Program-made: the position numbers and the translations under genes
Notes under the pieces: generated by a model
Database searches by the model: none
What the model was told of the DNA's origin: nothing
What the model saw: only the letters and a program-made list of their open reading frames with translations
Source of the DNA: DATDVD01 sp035290065
Lineage (GTDB): Bacteria > Pseudomonadota > Gammaproteobacteria > Coxiellales > Coxiellaceae
Direction: 5' to 3'
Length of the DNA: 14,761 nucleotides
Assembly: GCA_035290065.1 (NCBI GenBank)
Contig: DATDVD010000060.1
Span: 1-14,761 of the forward strand
Shown here: positions 6,452 to 13,611 of the stretch, piece by piece
How positions within the stretch are numbered: position 1 is the stretch's first letter
How the letters are laid out: each line of letters opens with the position of its first letter

Positions 6452-7625
6452 TGTGGGTATTGATGTTGCGGCTTTTTATACACCCCACTATTTTTTAGAT
6501 CTCAAAACCTTAGCCGAAGCACGCGGTGTAGAGGCGGACAAATTTTATATTGGATTAGGGCAGCATCAAATGAGTGTTCCTGCGCCCGATGAAAGCGTGG
6601 TAACGATGGGGGCCAATGCGGCGCAAGAAGTTTTAAAGCACACGGATATAAACGATATTGAAATGCTTTTATTTGCCACAGAAAGTGGTGTGGATTATTC
6701 AAAAGCGGCTGGTATTTATGTTCATCAACTCCTCAATTTAAATTCGCGCTGTCGTGTGCTGGAACTTAAGCAAGCGTGTTACAGCTCAACCGGGGCTATT
6801 CGTTTAGGATTGAATTTTCTTCAGCAATATCCTACGAAAAAAGTGTTAGTGATTGCATCGGACATTGCACGGTATGGCTTGAATACGCCAGGGGAATCCT
6901 CGCAGGGAGCCGGCGCCGTGGCACTTTTACTGAGTGTAAATCCTCGTTTATTAACTATTGATCCAGAAGCGGGCTTTTATACGGAAGATACGATGGATTT
7001 TTGGCGACCCCATTATCGTGATGAAGCCCTGGTAGAAGGAAAATACTCGTGTGAACTGTATTTAAAATGTTTGGAAAAAACTTGGGCATACTACCAGGAA
7101 GTGACAGGCCGTGCGTTCAGTAGCTTTTCACGGGTTTGTTATCACGTGCCCTTGCCGCGCTTAGCGGAGAAAGCCCATCATAAATTAACCAGCTTAAATT
7201 CGGAGAACCGTGTTTCTTCGGACATCACCAATCATCAAATGCATGAAGCATTGCAATACAATCGAGTGGTGGGCAATTGTTACACGGGTTCATTGTATTT
7301 GAGTTTGTTATCTTTACTCGATCATGCATCCAACGATTTAAGCGATAAGCGTTTAGGATTTTATAGTTATGGTTCGGGTTGTGTGGCAGAATTTTTTAGT
7401 GGTACGGTGAGGCCAGGTTATCGAGCTGTTTTAAATACCGTCTATCATCAGACTATCATTAAAAAACGCCAAGAATTATCTCAAACGGAATACGAGGCTT
7501 TTTATTCGTTTCGTTATCCACAAGACGGTAGCCGAGTAGAAGTACCTCACTATCATTCAGGAGTCTATCGATTAAGTGCTATTGACAAACATAAACCTAT
7601 TTACGAAAAAATTCTGACTTCCTAA
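6438..7625 (+). CDS. mvaS: hydroxymethylglutaryl-CoA synthase
   Basis: Condenses acetyl-CoA with acetoacetyl-CoA to HMG-CoA. The 395-residue protein has the thiolase-like fold and the family start YNVGIDVAAFYTP. The catalytic triad is Glu82 (LLFATESGVDYSK), Cys114 (LELKQACYSSTGAI) and His236 (VCYHVPLPRLAEKAHHKL), each offset by three from the S. aureus residues 79, 111 and 233. NRVVGNCYTGSLYLSLLSLL and FYSYGSGCVAEFFSG are also typical. The ATG at 6438 has AGGA 8 nt upstream inside the end of the reductase gene and overlaps it by 14 nt; ATG 6444 is a possible alternative. The acetoacetyl-CoA thiolase that would feed this step is not in the window. Confidence 0.96.
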   Translation: MTMYNVGIDVAAFYTPHYFLDLKTLAEARGVEADKFYIGLGQHQMSVPAPDESVVTMGANAAQEVLKHTDINDIEMLLFATESGVDYSKAAGIYVHQLLNLNSRCRVLELKQACYSSTGAIRLGLNFLQQYPTKKVLVIASDIARYGLNTPGESSQGAGAVALLLSVNPRLLTIDPEAGFYTEDTMDFWRPHYRDEALVEGKYSCELYLKCLEKTWAYYQEVTGRAFSSFSRVCYHVPLPRLAEKAHHKLTSLNSENRVSSDITNHQMHEALQYNRVVGNCYTGSLYLSLLSLLDHASNDLSDKRLGFYSYGSGCVAEFFSGTVRPGYRAVLNTVYHQTIIKKRQELSQTEYEAFYSFRYPQDGSRVEVPHYHSGVYRLSAIDKHKPIYEKILTS

Positions 7626-7631
7626 TACGTT

Positions 7632-8645
7632 ATGAAAATTATTAAAGCAAAAGCTCCTGGAAAATTAATTTTATCGGGCGAGCATGCCGTAGTGCATGGC
7701 TATCCAGCCCTAGCAATGGCTGTTAATCGGTACGCAAAAACTATTGTTAGCTCCCAATCCCGCCCCTCCATTTTATTTGATCTGTTGAATTTAAAATACA
7801 AACGAGCACATACATTAGAAACACTAAAACAATTAAAAGAACGGGTTCACACGGCACATCAAGAATTTAAAGCGGGCGAGCGTAATATTCGAGAAGTTTT
7901 AAGACGGCCGTTTGAATTGCTGCAATACACAGCTACTAATTTTTTAGAAAAATTAAATTTATCAGTGACTCAAGGCATTAAAATTCATACCCGATCCGAT
8001 ATTCCTGTCGGATGCGGGATGGGCTCATCCGCTGCCACCATTGTTAGTACCAATCATGCGCTTTCTCATTATCATGAGCAAAATGTGACATTCCAGAAAT
8101 ATTTAGAATTGGGAATTGAGGCTGAAAATATGCAACACGGGCGATCCAGTGGCATTGATTTGCACTTGGCATTGCATGGCGGTTGTTTTTTTTTAGAGGA
8201 TCAAACCTTTTATCCTCGCTCCGTTCCCCCTTTTAACTTTCACATTATTCAAACAGGGAAACCTGAGAGCACTACTGGCGAATGTGTAAAACACGTTGAA
8301 AAACATTTTAGATACTCTTCTTTGGGAAAAGAATTCGAAGCGGTAGCCTATGCAATGGATACAGCCTGGAAAAACCACGATCTTGAAGGCTTTAAAGAGG
8401 CCATTCAGGAGAATGAGCACTTACTAGAAATCATCGGCGTGGTTTCTGAAAAAGTAAAAATGTTTATTCAAAAGGCAAAAACAGTAGGGGCAGCGATTAA
8501 AGTATGTGGGGCTGGAACAGTTTCGGGTGATTCTGTGGGCACTTTATTGATAATCAGTGAAAATCCACTTAAATCATTATTAAATGAATACGGGTACAAA
8601 ATGGAATCCATTGAATGCGTTTCAGAGGGGGTACACATTGTCTAA
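7632..8645 (+). CDS. mvk: mevalonate kinase (GHMP family)
   Basis: Phosphorylates mevalonate at the 5-hydroxyl using ATP. The 337-residue protein has the GHMP motifs: motif 1 APGKLILSGEHAVVHGYPA (8-26, with Lys11 and the GEHAV signature typical of mevalonate kinase), motif 2 DIPVGCGMGSSAATIVS (123-139), and Glu165 plus Asp176 (GRSSGIDLHLALHGG) at the spacing of the metal ligand and catalytic Asp of rat mevalonate kinase. Motif 3 is atypical: KVCGAGTVSGDSVG (290-303) instead of the glycine-rich GAGGGG form. The ATG lies 6 nt after mvaS with no clear Shine-Dalgarno, so translation is probably coupled. The end overlaps the next GHMP kinase by 8 nt. Assignment as mevalonate kinase rather than another GHMP kinase rests on GEHAV and the operon. 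Confidence 0.88.
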   Translation: MKIIKAKAPGKLILSGEHAVVHGYPALAMAVNRYAKTIVSSQSRPSILFDLLNLKYKRAHTLETLKQLKERVHTAHQEFKAGERNIREVLRRPFELLQYTATNFLEKLNLSVTQGIKIHTRSDIPVGCGMGSSAATIVSTNHALSHYHEQNVTFQKYLELGIEAENMQHGRSSGIDLHLALHGGCFFLEDQTFYPRSVPPFNFHIIQTGKPESTTGECVKHVEKHFRYSSLGKEFEAVAYAMDTAWKNHDLEGFKEAIQENEHLLEIIGVVSEKVKMFIQKAKTVGAAIKVCGAGTVSGDSVGTLLIISENPLKSLLNEYGYKMESIECVSEGVHIV

Positions 8646-9561
8646 ACGTTGGATTGCCTCTGCGCCTGGCAGCTTAATGATTACCGGTGAACATGCCGTT
8701 TTATATGAATATCCGGCGATTGTTTGTGCCATCAATATTCGTTTGCGTGTTTATTTAACGCCGCGCGAAGACTCTATTATTCGCCTTGAATCTCAACTGG
8801 GTCACTACCAATCCACCGTGGAGAATTTTAATTTTATCCCTGCTCTGGGATTCGTCTCAGCCATTATTTTACACTTTCGAGAACAATTACCCTCTGGCTT
8901 TGATATGCGCATTGAATCGCTGTATTTACCCATGGGGCTCGGTTCTTCCGCTGCCGTCAGTGTAGCGACTTATGCAGCCCTTTATCACTGGATTTATAAT
9001 AAAATTCCCTCTGGCATTTTAATTTTTGAACGCGTATTAACATTGATTCGTCAATTACAAGGCCGTGCTTCAGGTGCTGATGTAGCCGCCAGTGTGTGGG
9101 GAGGGACGTTGTACTACGAAACCTCTCGTCTTCCTACGGTTTTGCCTTTATTACCGCCCTTTCAAGCGATTTATACAGGCTATAAAACCCCTACCGCTTC
9201 CGTGATCAATCGCATTCAACGAGAATTTCATTATTATCAAGGGCACTTAGAAAACCTGTATGCACACATTAGTGAATGTTCTTTTTTAGCCAAGCGCGCT
9301 ATACAAATACAGGATTGGGAAATGTTAGGAAAAATATTTAATCAACAGCAAGTATTAATGGAAAATTTAGGCGTCAGTGATCCTACCACCCAAAAAATCT
9401 TATCTTATTTACATCAACAAGATACCGTCCGAGGGGCCAAGATTTCCGGTGCGGGGCTCGGCGATTGCGTGATTGCTCTTGGAAAACTCACTCCTACTAA
9501 AAATATCAAGCTATTTACTGTTTATCCCGATCAATTGGGCGTGCGCTATGAATGCGCGTGA
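8638..9561 (+). CDS. second mevalonate-kinase-like GHMP kinase, probable phosphomevalonate kinase
   Basis: By position and by elimination this should phosphorylate 5-phosphomevalonate to the diphosphate. That is an inference: the family membership is visible, the substrate is not. The 307-residue protein shows motif 1 APGSLMITGEHAVLYEYPA (9-27), motif 2 LYLPMGLGSSAAVSVAT (95-111), RASGADVAASVWGG with likely catalytic Asp148, and motif 3 KISGAGLGDCVIALG (268-282). GEHAV resembles mevalonate kinase, while SGADVAASVWGG resembles phosphomevalonate kinases. The motif-1 lysine found in most family members is Ser12. The start is TTG at 8638: it follows GAGGGGG by about 7 nt and overlaps the previous stop, and motif 1 begins only nine residues later. 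An ATG at 8584 lies deep in the previous gene. Overlaps mvaD by 14 nt. Confidence 0.85.
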   Translation: MSKRWIASAPGSLMITGEHAVLYEYPAIVCAINIRLRVYLTPREDSIIRLESQLGHYQSTVENFNFIPALGFVSAIILHFREQLPSGFDMRIESLYLPMGLGSSAAVSVATYAALYHWIYNKIPSGILIFERVLTLIRQLQGRASGADVAASVWGGTLYYETSRLPTVLPLLPPFQAIYTGYKTPTASVINRIQREFHYYQGHLENLYAHISECSFLAKRAIQIQDWEMLGKIFNQQQVLMENLGVSDPTTQKILSYLHQQDTVRGAKISGAGLGDCVIALGKLTPTKNIKLFTVYPDQLGVRYECA

Positions 9562-10552
9562 GGCGATTCAAACATTATTATCCAAAAAATCTACGATTCC
9601 TCAAAAAAAAATAGGGGAAGCCTTTGCACCCAGTAACATTGCTTTAGTGAAATATTGGGGAAAACGGGATAGTGAACTGAATCTACCGGTGACGGATAGT
9701 TTATCGGTGAGCTTGGGAGCAAAAGGGGCTAAAACAAAAATTAGTGTTTCCCCTGAAAAGGCGAGAAAAAAAGATACGGTTATTCTCAATGGTCAGAAAG
9801 TTTTAGAAGATTCATTATTTTATCAACGCATTAGCAATTTTTTAGCGCATTTTCGATTTAAAAATTATTTTTATCATGTCGAAACTGAACTTAATATTCC
9901 TGCTAGCGCTGGCTTGGCTTCTTCAGCCTGTGGTTTTGCAGCTCTTGTAAAAGCATTAGATGATTTGTACCACTGGCATTGCGATAGTAAAACACTTTCT
10001 ATTCTAAGCCGATTAGGAAGTGGAAGTGCCTGCCGTTCTGTATGGCAAGGTTTTGTGCATTGGAAAAAAGGGGAAGATTTAGCGGGAATGGATAGCTATG
10101 GCGTGCCCCTGGCAGATTCATGGCCCGAATTATGCATTGGATTATGTATTGTAGAAAGTGGTCCCAAATCCATTAATTCCCGAGAAGCAATGCAACGAAC
10201 CGTACAAACCTCTCCTTTATACGCAACTTGGCCTGAACAAGTGAAACAGGACCTACAAAAAATGCTTCGGGCTATTCGTAACCGAGATTTTCAAATGCTG
10301 GGAGAAACAGCAGAAGAAAATGCTCAGTCTATGCATAAGACGATGCATGCTTCTTGCCCCCCTATTGAGTATGACACTGCCGCCACTCATGTATTAAAAC
10401 AAACGATAAAAGAGCTTCGTAAAAAGGATATCTCTCTTTATTTCACGCAAGATGCTGGGCCTAATTTAAAGTTACTATTTCTGGAAAAAAACAGCGCAAC
10501 AATTCAATTGTATTTTCCTGAAATGATTATTGTGCAGCCATTTCAGTCATAA
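9548..10552 (+). CDS. mvaD: diphosphomevalonate decarboxylase
   Basis: Converts 5-diphosphomevalonate to isopentenyl diphosphate with ATP, the last step of the lower mevalonate pathway. The 334-residue protein has clear family signatures: APSNIALVKYWGKRD (27-41), SLSVSLG (51-57), IPASAGLASSACGFAAL (117-133), LGSGSACRSVWQGFVHW (156-172, Arg163) and the catalytic Asp302 in FTQDAGPN. Keeping both Lys35 and Asp302 supports a true decarboxylase and not a mevalonate 3-kinase. The ATG at 9548 lies 14 nt before the stop of the preceding kinase. A longer frame from 9473 (MLLENSLLLKISS...) lies inside that gene and was rejected. No strong Shine-Dalgarno is visible, so coupling is likely. Last gene of the cluster; it converges on cdsA with 74 nt between. 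Confidence 0.96.
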   Translation: MNAREAIQTLLSKKSTIPQKKIGEAFAPSNIALVKYWGKRDSELNLPVTDSLSVSLGAKGAKTKISVSPEKARKKDTVILNGQKVLEDSLFYQRISNFLAHFRFKNYFYHVETELNIPASAGLASSACGFAALVKALDDLYHWHCDSKTLSILSRLGSGSACRSVWQGFVHWKKGEDLAGMDSYGVPLADSWPELCIGLCIVESGPKSINSREAMQRTVQTSPLYATWPEQVKQDLQKMLRAIRNRDFQMLGETAEENAQSMHKTMHASCPPIEYDTAATHVLKQTIKELRKKDISLYFTQDAGPNLKLLFLEKNSATIQLYFPEMIIVQPFQS

Positions 10553-10569
10553 TCTTTAGAGCCAAAAAT

Positions 10570-10596
10570 TTAGGGGGGGAAAGCCTAATTTCTCCT
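10570..10596 (-). terminator. hairpin in the mvaD/cdsA convergent gap
   Basis: GGGGAAA and TTTCTCC (about 10576-10582 and 10589-10595) pair with one G-U around a 6-nt loop, extendable by another G-U. On the minus strand the hairpin is followed by CCCTAAATTTTT, so it could end the rpsB-cdsA operon; on the plus strand the next bases are A-rich, which argues against terminating mvaD. A competing stem TTAGG/CCTAA overlaps it. Confidence 0.35.
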
Positions 10597-10626
10597 GTAA
10601 AGAAAAAAATAGGGAATTCAGAAAAA

Positions 10627-11433
10627 TTAACTGGCAAGCATCATGCCTAGAGCAAAGAGAGGAATAGCGGCTAGAACACTGTCGATTCGATCTAGCATGC
10701 CACCATGGCCCGGTAAGAGCGTGCCGCTGTCTTTTAAATTCACTAATCGCTTGAGCATACTTTCATATAAATCACCCACCACCGAGGCCCCCGCCGATAC
10801 TAACACTAGCATTAATAAAGCCAACCATTGCGTCGAAGGAATATAAAATACCCATTCCATAACAGCCATACTAACGATTGCCGTCACCACAAACCCACCG
10901 ATTAACCCTTCCCACGTTTTCTTAGGACTGGTATTAGGTGCTAACAAATGCTTGCCCCATAAACGACCCGCAAAATAGGCTCCTGTATCCATATCCCACA
11001 CAATAATTAAGGCAAACAACAGCCATAAAGGCCCCAGCAAGGAATTATGCAAGGCATTTAATCCCACCCAACAACCCACTAAATGAATTCCGCCCAATAC
11101 CGCTTTAACATTCTTTTTTTCCACCCCGTACAATGATAAATGATGCTCATAGCGCCATACTACAATGGTGCAAAACGCCCAGCTTAAACACGCTAGAATT
11201 AATAAAGGAATCAGGGGTAACCAATAGGCAAGAAAATGAATCGCCCCAATAATCACCACATAGCCCCATCGTTTTGTGGGCAATTGAATGCCCGCAAGCC
11301 GGCTATATTCCCAAGCGCCCACTAACATCACCATCGCACTGGCTAATGCAAAATAAAAAGGAGGCAAACTCCAAATTCCCCAGATAACTAAAGGCAAAAG
11401 TACAATGGCTGTTAAAACACGATATTTAAGCAT
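10627..11433 (-). CDS. cdsA: phosphatidate cytidylyltransferase CdsA
   Basis: Makes CDP-diacylglycerol from phosphatidate and CTP in the inner membrane, the branch point of phospholipid synthesis. The 268-residue protein is very hydrophobic, with about seven or eight membrane segments. It has SPKKTWEGLIGG (169-180) and the full family signature SMLKRLVNLKDSG followed by LLPGHGGMLDRID (about 225-251), including the KD and HGG-x-DR-x-D residues. The start at 11433 gives MLKYRVLTAIVLLP, matching E. coli CdsA; an ATG at 11439 would add two residues. It overlaps uppS by 8 nt. In many gammaproteobacteria dxr and rseP follow cdsA; here it is the last gene and faces mvaD. Confidence 0.96.
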   Translation of the reverse strand: MLKYRVLTAIVLLPLVIWGIWSLPPFYFALASAMVMLVGAWEYSRLAGIQLPTKRWGYVVIIGAIHFLAYWLPLIPLLILACLSWAFCTIVVWRYEHHLSLYGVEKKNVKAVLGGIHLVGCWVGLNALHNSLLGPLWLLFALIIVWDMDTGAYFAGRLWGKHLLAPNTSPKKTWEGLIGGFVVTAIVSMAVMEWVFYIPSTQWLALLMLVLVSAGASVVGDLYESMLKRLVNLKDSGTLLPGHGGMLDRIDSVLAAIPLFALGMMLAS

Positions 11434-12154
11434 ACACATCCAATTGCTGCTGCGTTAAACCAAACCGCCGATGACGCGTTTGGAACCATTTTAGTGCTTC
11501 TTCCATCGCTGTCTCATTAAAATCAGGCCAAGCGAGTGGGGAAAAATAAAGTTCAGTATACGCAAATTGCCACAACATAAAATTACTGATTCTCTGCTCA
11601 CCACTGGTTCGAATCAAAAGATCGGGATCGGTTAAATGGGCCGTGGATAAAAAAGATCGGAGAGTTTTTTCTTCAATATCCCCCACACGCAACGTATTAT
11701 TTTGGACAGCTTCCACAAGACGTTGAGCGGCCTGCACAATATCCCAACGTCCGCTGTAATTAATGGCGACATTCAATTGCAAGCCTGAGTTATGAGCTGT
11801 TAAAGTTTCAGATGCTTGCATCGCGTGCTGCAAGCTGTCATTTAATCGTGTGCGGTCACCAATAATTCGAATGGAAATATTATTTTTGTAAAGTTCTTCA
11901 GTATCATTTTGCAAAGTAGAAAGAAATAAACCCATTAAAAAATCGACTTCTTCGGAAGGACGTTGGTAATTTTCAACTCCAAAGGCAAATAAAGTTAAAG
12001 TAGAAATGCCCGCTTTGGCACAATACTCAATAATTTTTTTCGCGCTTTGAGAGCCAGCCTGATGTCCTTCCATACGGGGCAAGCCCTGAGCTTCTGCCCA
12101 CCGACCATTCCCGTCCATAATGATTGCAACATGCTTAGGCAATGGATTCTTCAT
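11426..12154 (-). CDS. uppS: undecaprenyl diphosphate synthase UppS
   Basis: cis-Prenyltransferase adding eight isopentenyl units to farnesyl diphosphate to make the C55 carrier used for peptidoglycan and O-antigen. Length is 242 residues. Conserved parts include HVAIIMDGNGRWA with catalytic Asp14 (Asp26 in E. coli), GHQAGSQSAKK with His31, RIIGDRTRL, AINYSGRWDIVQA and LIRTSGEQRISNFMLWQFAYTELYF. One deviation: the loop usually written FSSENW reads FGVENY (58-63), changing the Ser and the Trp, while Glu and Asn stay. The ATG is 4 nt after frr with no evident Shine-Dalgarno, suggesting coupling. It uses the isopentenyl diphosphate that the neighbouring mevalonate genes produce. Confidence 0.96.
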   Translation of the reverse strand: MKNPLPKHVAIIMDGNGRWAEAQGLPRMEGHQAGSQSAKKIIEYCAKAGISTLTLFAFGVENYQRPSEEVDFLMGLFLSTLQNDTEELYKNNISIRIIGDRTRLNDSLQHAMQASETLTAHNSGLQLNVAINYSGRWDIVQAAQRLVEAVQNNTLRVGDIEEKTLRSFLSTAHLTDPDLLIRTSGEQRISNFMLWQFAYTELYFSPLAWPDFNETAMEEALKWFQTRHRRFGLTQQQLDVYA

Positions 12155-12158
12155 AGGA

Positions 12159-12716
12159 TTACAGGGTCATTAATTCTGTTTCTTTTATTTTGAGCATTTC
12201 ATCGACTTTAACAATGAAATCATCCGTAATTTTCTGAATATCAGCATGAGCACGACGCTCTTCATCCTCAGAAATCATTTTCTCTTTTAGTAAATCCTTA
12301 AGCGCTTCATTGGCATCACGACGAACATTGCGAATAGCTACTTTGGCTTCTTCGCCCTCTCCCTTTAGCACTTTCACTAATTCAAGACGACGTTGTTCCG
12401 TTAATGCAGGCATAGAAATACGAACCACATCACCGGCTGTTGTAGGGTTTAAACCTAAATCAGATTTTAAAATCGCTTTCTCAATTTGAGGAATCATTTT
12501 TTTATCCCACGGAGAAAGCGATAATGTGCGTGCACCTTCCACATGGATATTGGCTACTTGATTAAGTGGTGTTTCAACATCGTAATAATTAACGGTGATA
12601 TGATCCAACAAACTGGGATGAGCACGGCCCGTGCGTAATTTGGAAAGATTGGTATTCAACGTGACAATGCTTTTTTCCATTCGTTTTTTAGCATCTTGCT
12701 TAATATCCGCAATCAT
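12159..12716 (-). CDS. frr: ribosome recycling factor
   Basis: Splits the post-termination ribosome together with EF-G. The 185 residues equal the usual length. Typical segments are MEKSIVTLNTNLSKLRTGRAHPSLLDHI, the domain II stretch YYDVETPLNQVANI, and PALTEQRRLELVKVLKGEGEEAKVAIRNVRRDANEALK in the returning helix. AAGGAG lies 8 nt before the ATG, inside the 3' end of tsf; only 3 nt separate the tsf stop from this start. In most bacteria pyrH (UMP kinase) stands between tsf and frr; no trace of it is present here. Confidence 0.98.
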   Translation of the reverse strand: MIADIKQDAKKRMEKSIVTLNTNLSKLRTGRAHPSLLDHITVNYYDVETPLNQVANIHVEGARTLSLSPWDKKMIPQIEKAILKSDLGLNPTTAGDVVRISMPALTEQRRLELVKVLKGEGEEAKVAIRNVRRDANEALKDLLKEKMISEDEERRAHADIQKITDDFIVKVDEMLKIKETELMTL

Positions 12717-12719
12717 GGA

Positions 12720-13598
12720 TTAAACTCCTTTCATTTGAGCTTGGACTTCTGCAGCAAAATCTTGGACTTCTTTTTCAATCCCTTCACCTACTTCGAACCG
12801 AATAAAGGCTTCTACACGTACGTCCTTAGCTTTTAGTAATGCTTCGACCGTTTGATCTGGATTTTTGACAAACGGTTGGCCTAACAAGCAATTTTCTTTA
12901 ATGTATTTTTGAATGCGCCCTTCCACCATTTTGGCAATAATATGCTCGGGCTTTCCACTGTCCTGGGATTGCTTAAAATAAATTTCTCGCTCTATATTTA
13001 GCACAGCTTCGGAAATATTCGATTTATCCAATGCCATAGGACGAGAAGCGGCAATATGCATACTGATATCTTTTGCTAATGCTTCATCCGATTTATCGAT
13101 CGCTACAATCACCCCAATACGATGACCGTGCGAATAACCCGATACAAAATAATTGGACGATAACCGAGCTAAACGGCGCAGCTGAATATTTTCGCCTAAT
13201 TTAGCTACTAAGGTTTGGCGAGCTTCTTCAATGCTCACTCCATTTTCTAAAGACATGGATTTAATCGTTTCAATATCCGCCTCATCCTCTTCCAACACCC
13301 GTTGCGCCACTAATTCGCAATAGCGAACAAAACTTTCGTCTTTTGCCACAAAATCCGTTTCGCAGTTAATTTCTATTAAAATGGCTTTTTTACGGCTCGC
13401 CGCTATTTTCATCAGTACACGCCCTTCTGCAGCGGTACGAACGGAACGTTTTGCTGCTTTTAATTTGCCTTGTTCGCGCATCCATTTTTCAGCGGCTTCG
13501 ATATCTCCCTGGGTTTCCACAAGAGCTTTTTTGCAATCCATCATGGGAGCATCAGTGCGACGGCGTAACTCAGCCACTTGTTGTGCAGTAATCGTCAT
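12720..13598 (-). CDS. tsf: elongation factor Ts
   Basis: Guanine-nucleotide exchange factor for EF-Tu. The 292-residue protein has the N-terminal UBA-like domain (TAQQVAELRRRTDAPMMDCKKAL), the EF-Tu contact TDFVAKD at 81-87, and two core subdomains ending in an amphipathic helix (EKEVQDFAAEVQAQ). The start ATG at 13598 has AGAGGT 8 nt upstream, overlapping the rpsB stop region; the gap to rpsB is 13 nt. The rpsB-tsf pairing is nearly universal in bacteria. Confidence 0.98.
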   Translation of the reverse strand: MTITAQQVAELRRRTDAPMMDCKKALVETQGDIEAAEKWMREQGKLKAAKRSVRTAAEGRVLMKIAASRKKAILIEINCETDFVAKDESFVRYCELVAQRVLEEDEADIETIKSMSLENGVSIEEARQTLVAKLGENIQLRRLARLSSNYFVSGYSHGHRIGVIVAIDKSDEALAKDISMHIAASRPMALDKSNISEAVLNIEREIYFKQSQDSGKPEHIIAKMVEGRIQKYIKENCLLGQPFVKNPDQTVEALLKAKDVRVEAFIRFEVGEGIEKEVQDFAAEVQAQMKGV

Positions 13599-13611
13599 GC
13601 TTATAAACCTC

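Noticed and set aside
9473..9547. 25-residue N-terminal extension of MvaD
   Set aside because: It lies within the preceding kinase gene; the ATG at 9548 gives a normal MvaD N-terminus.
10600..10626. A-rich stretch after mvaD as part of a plus-strand terminator
   Set aside because: A plus-strand intrinsic terminator needs T residues after the stem; here they are A residues.
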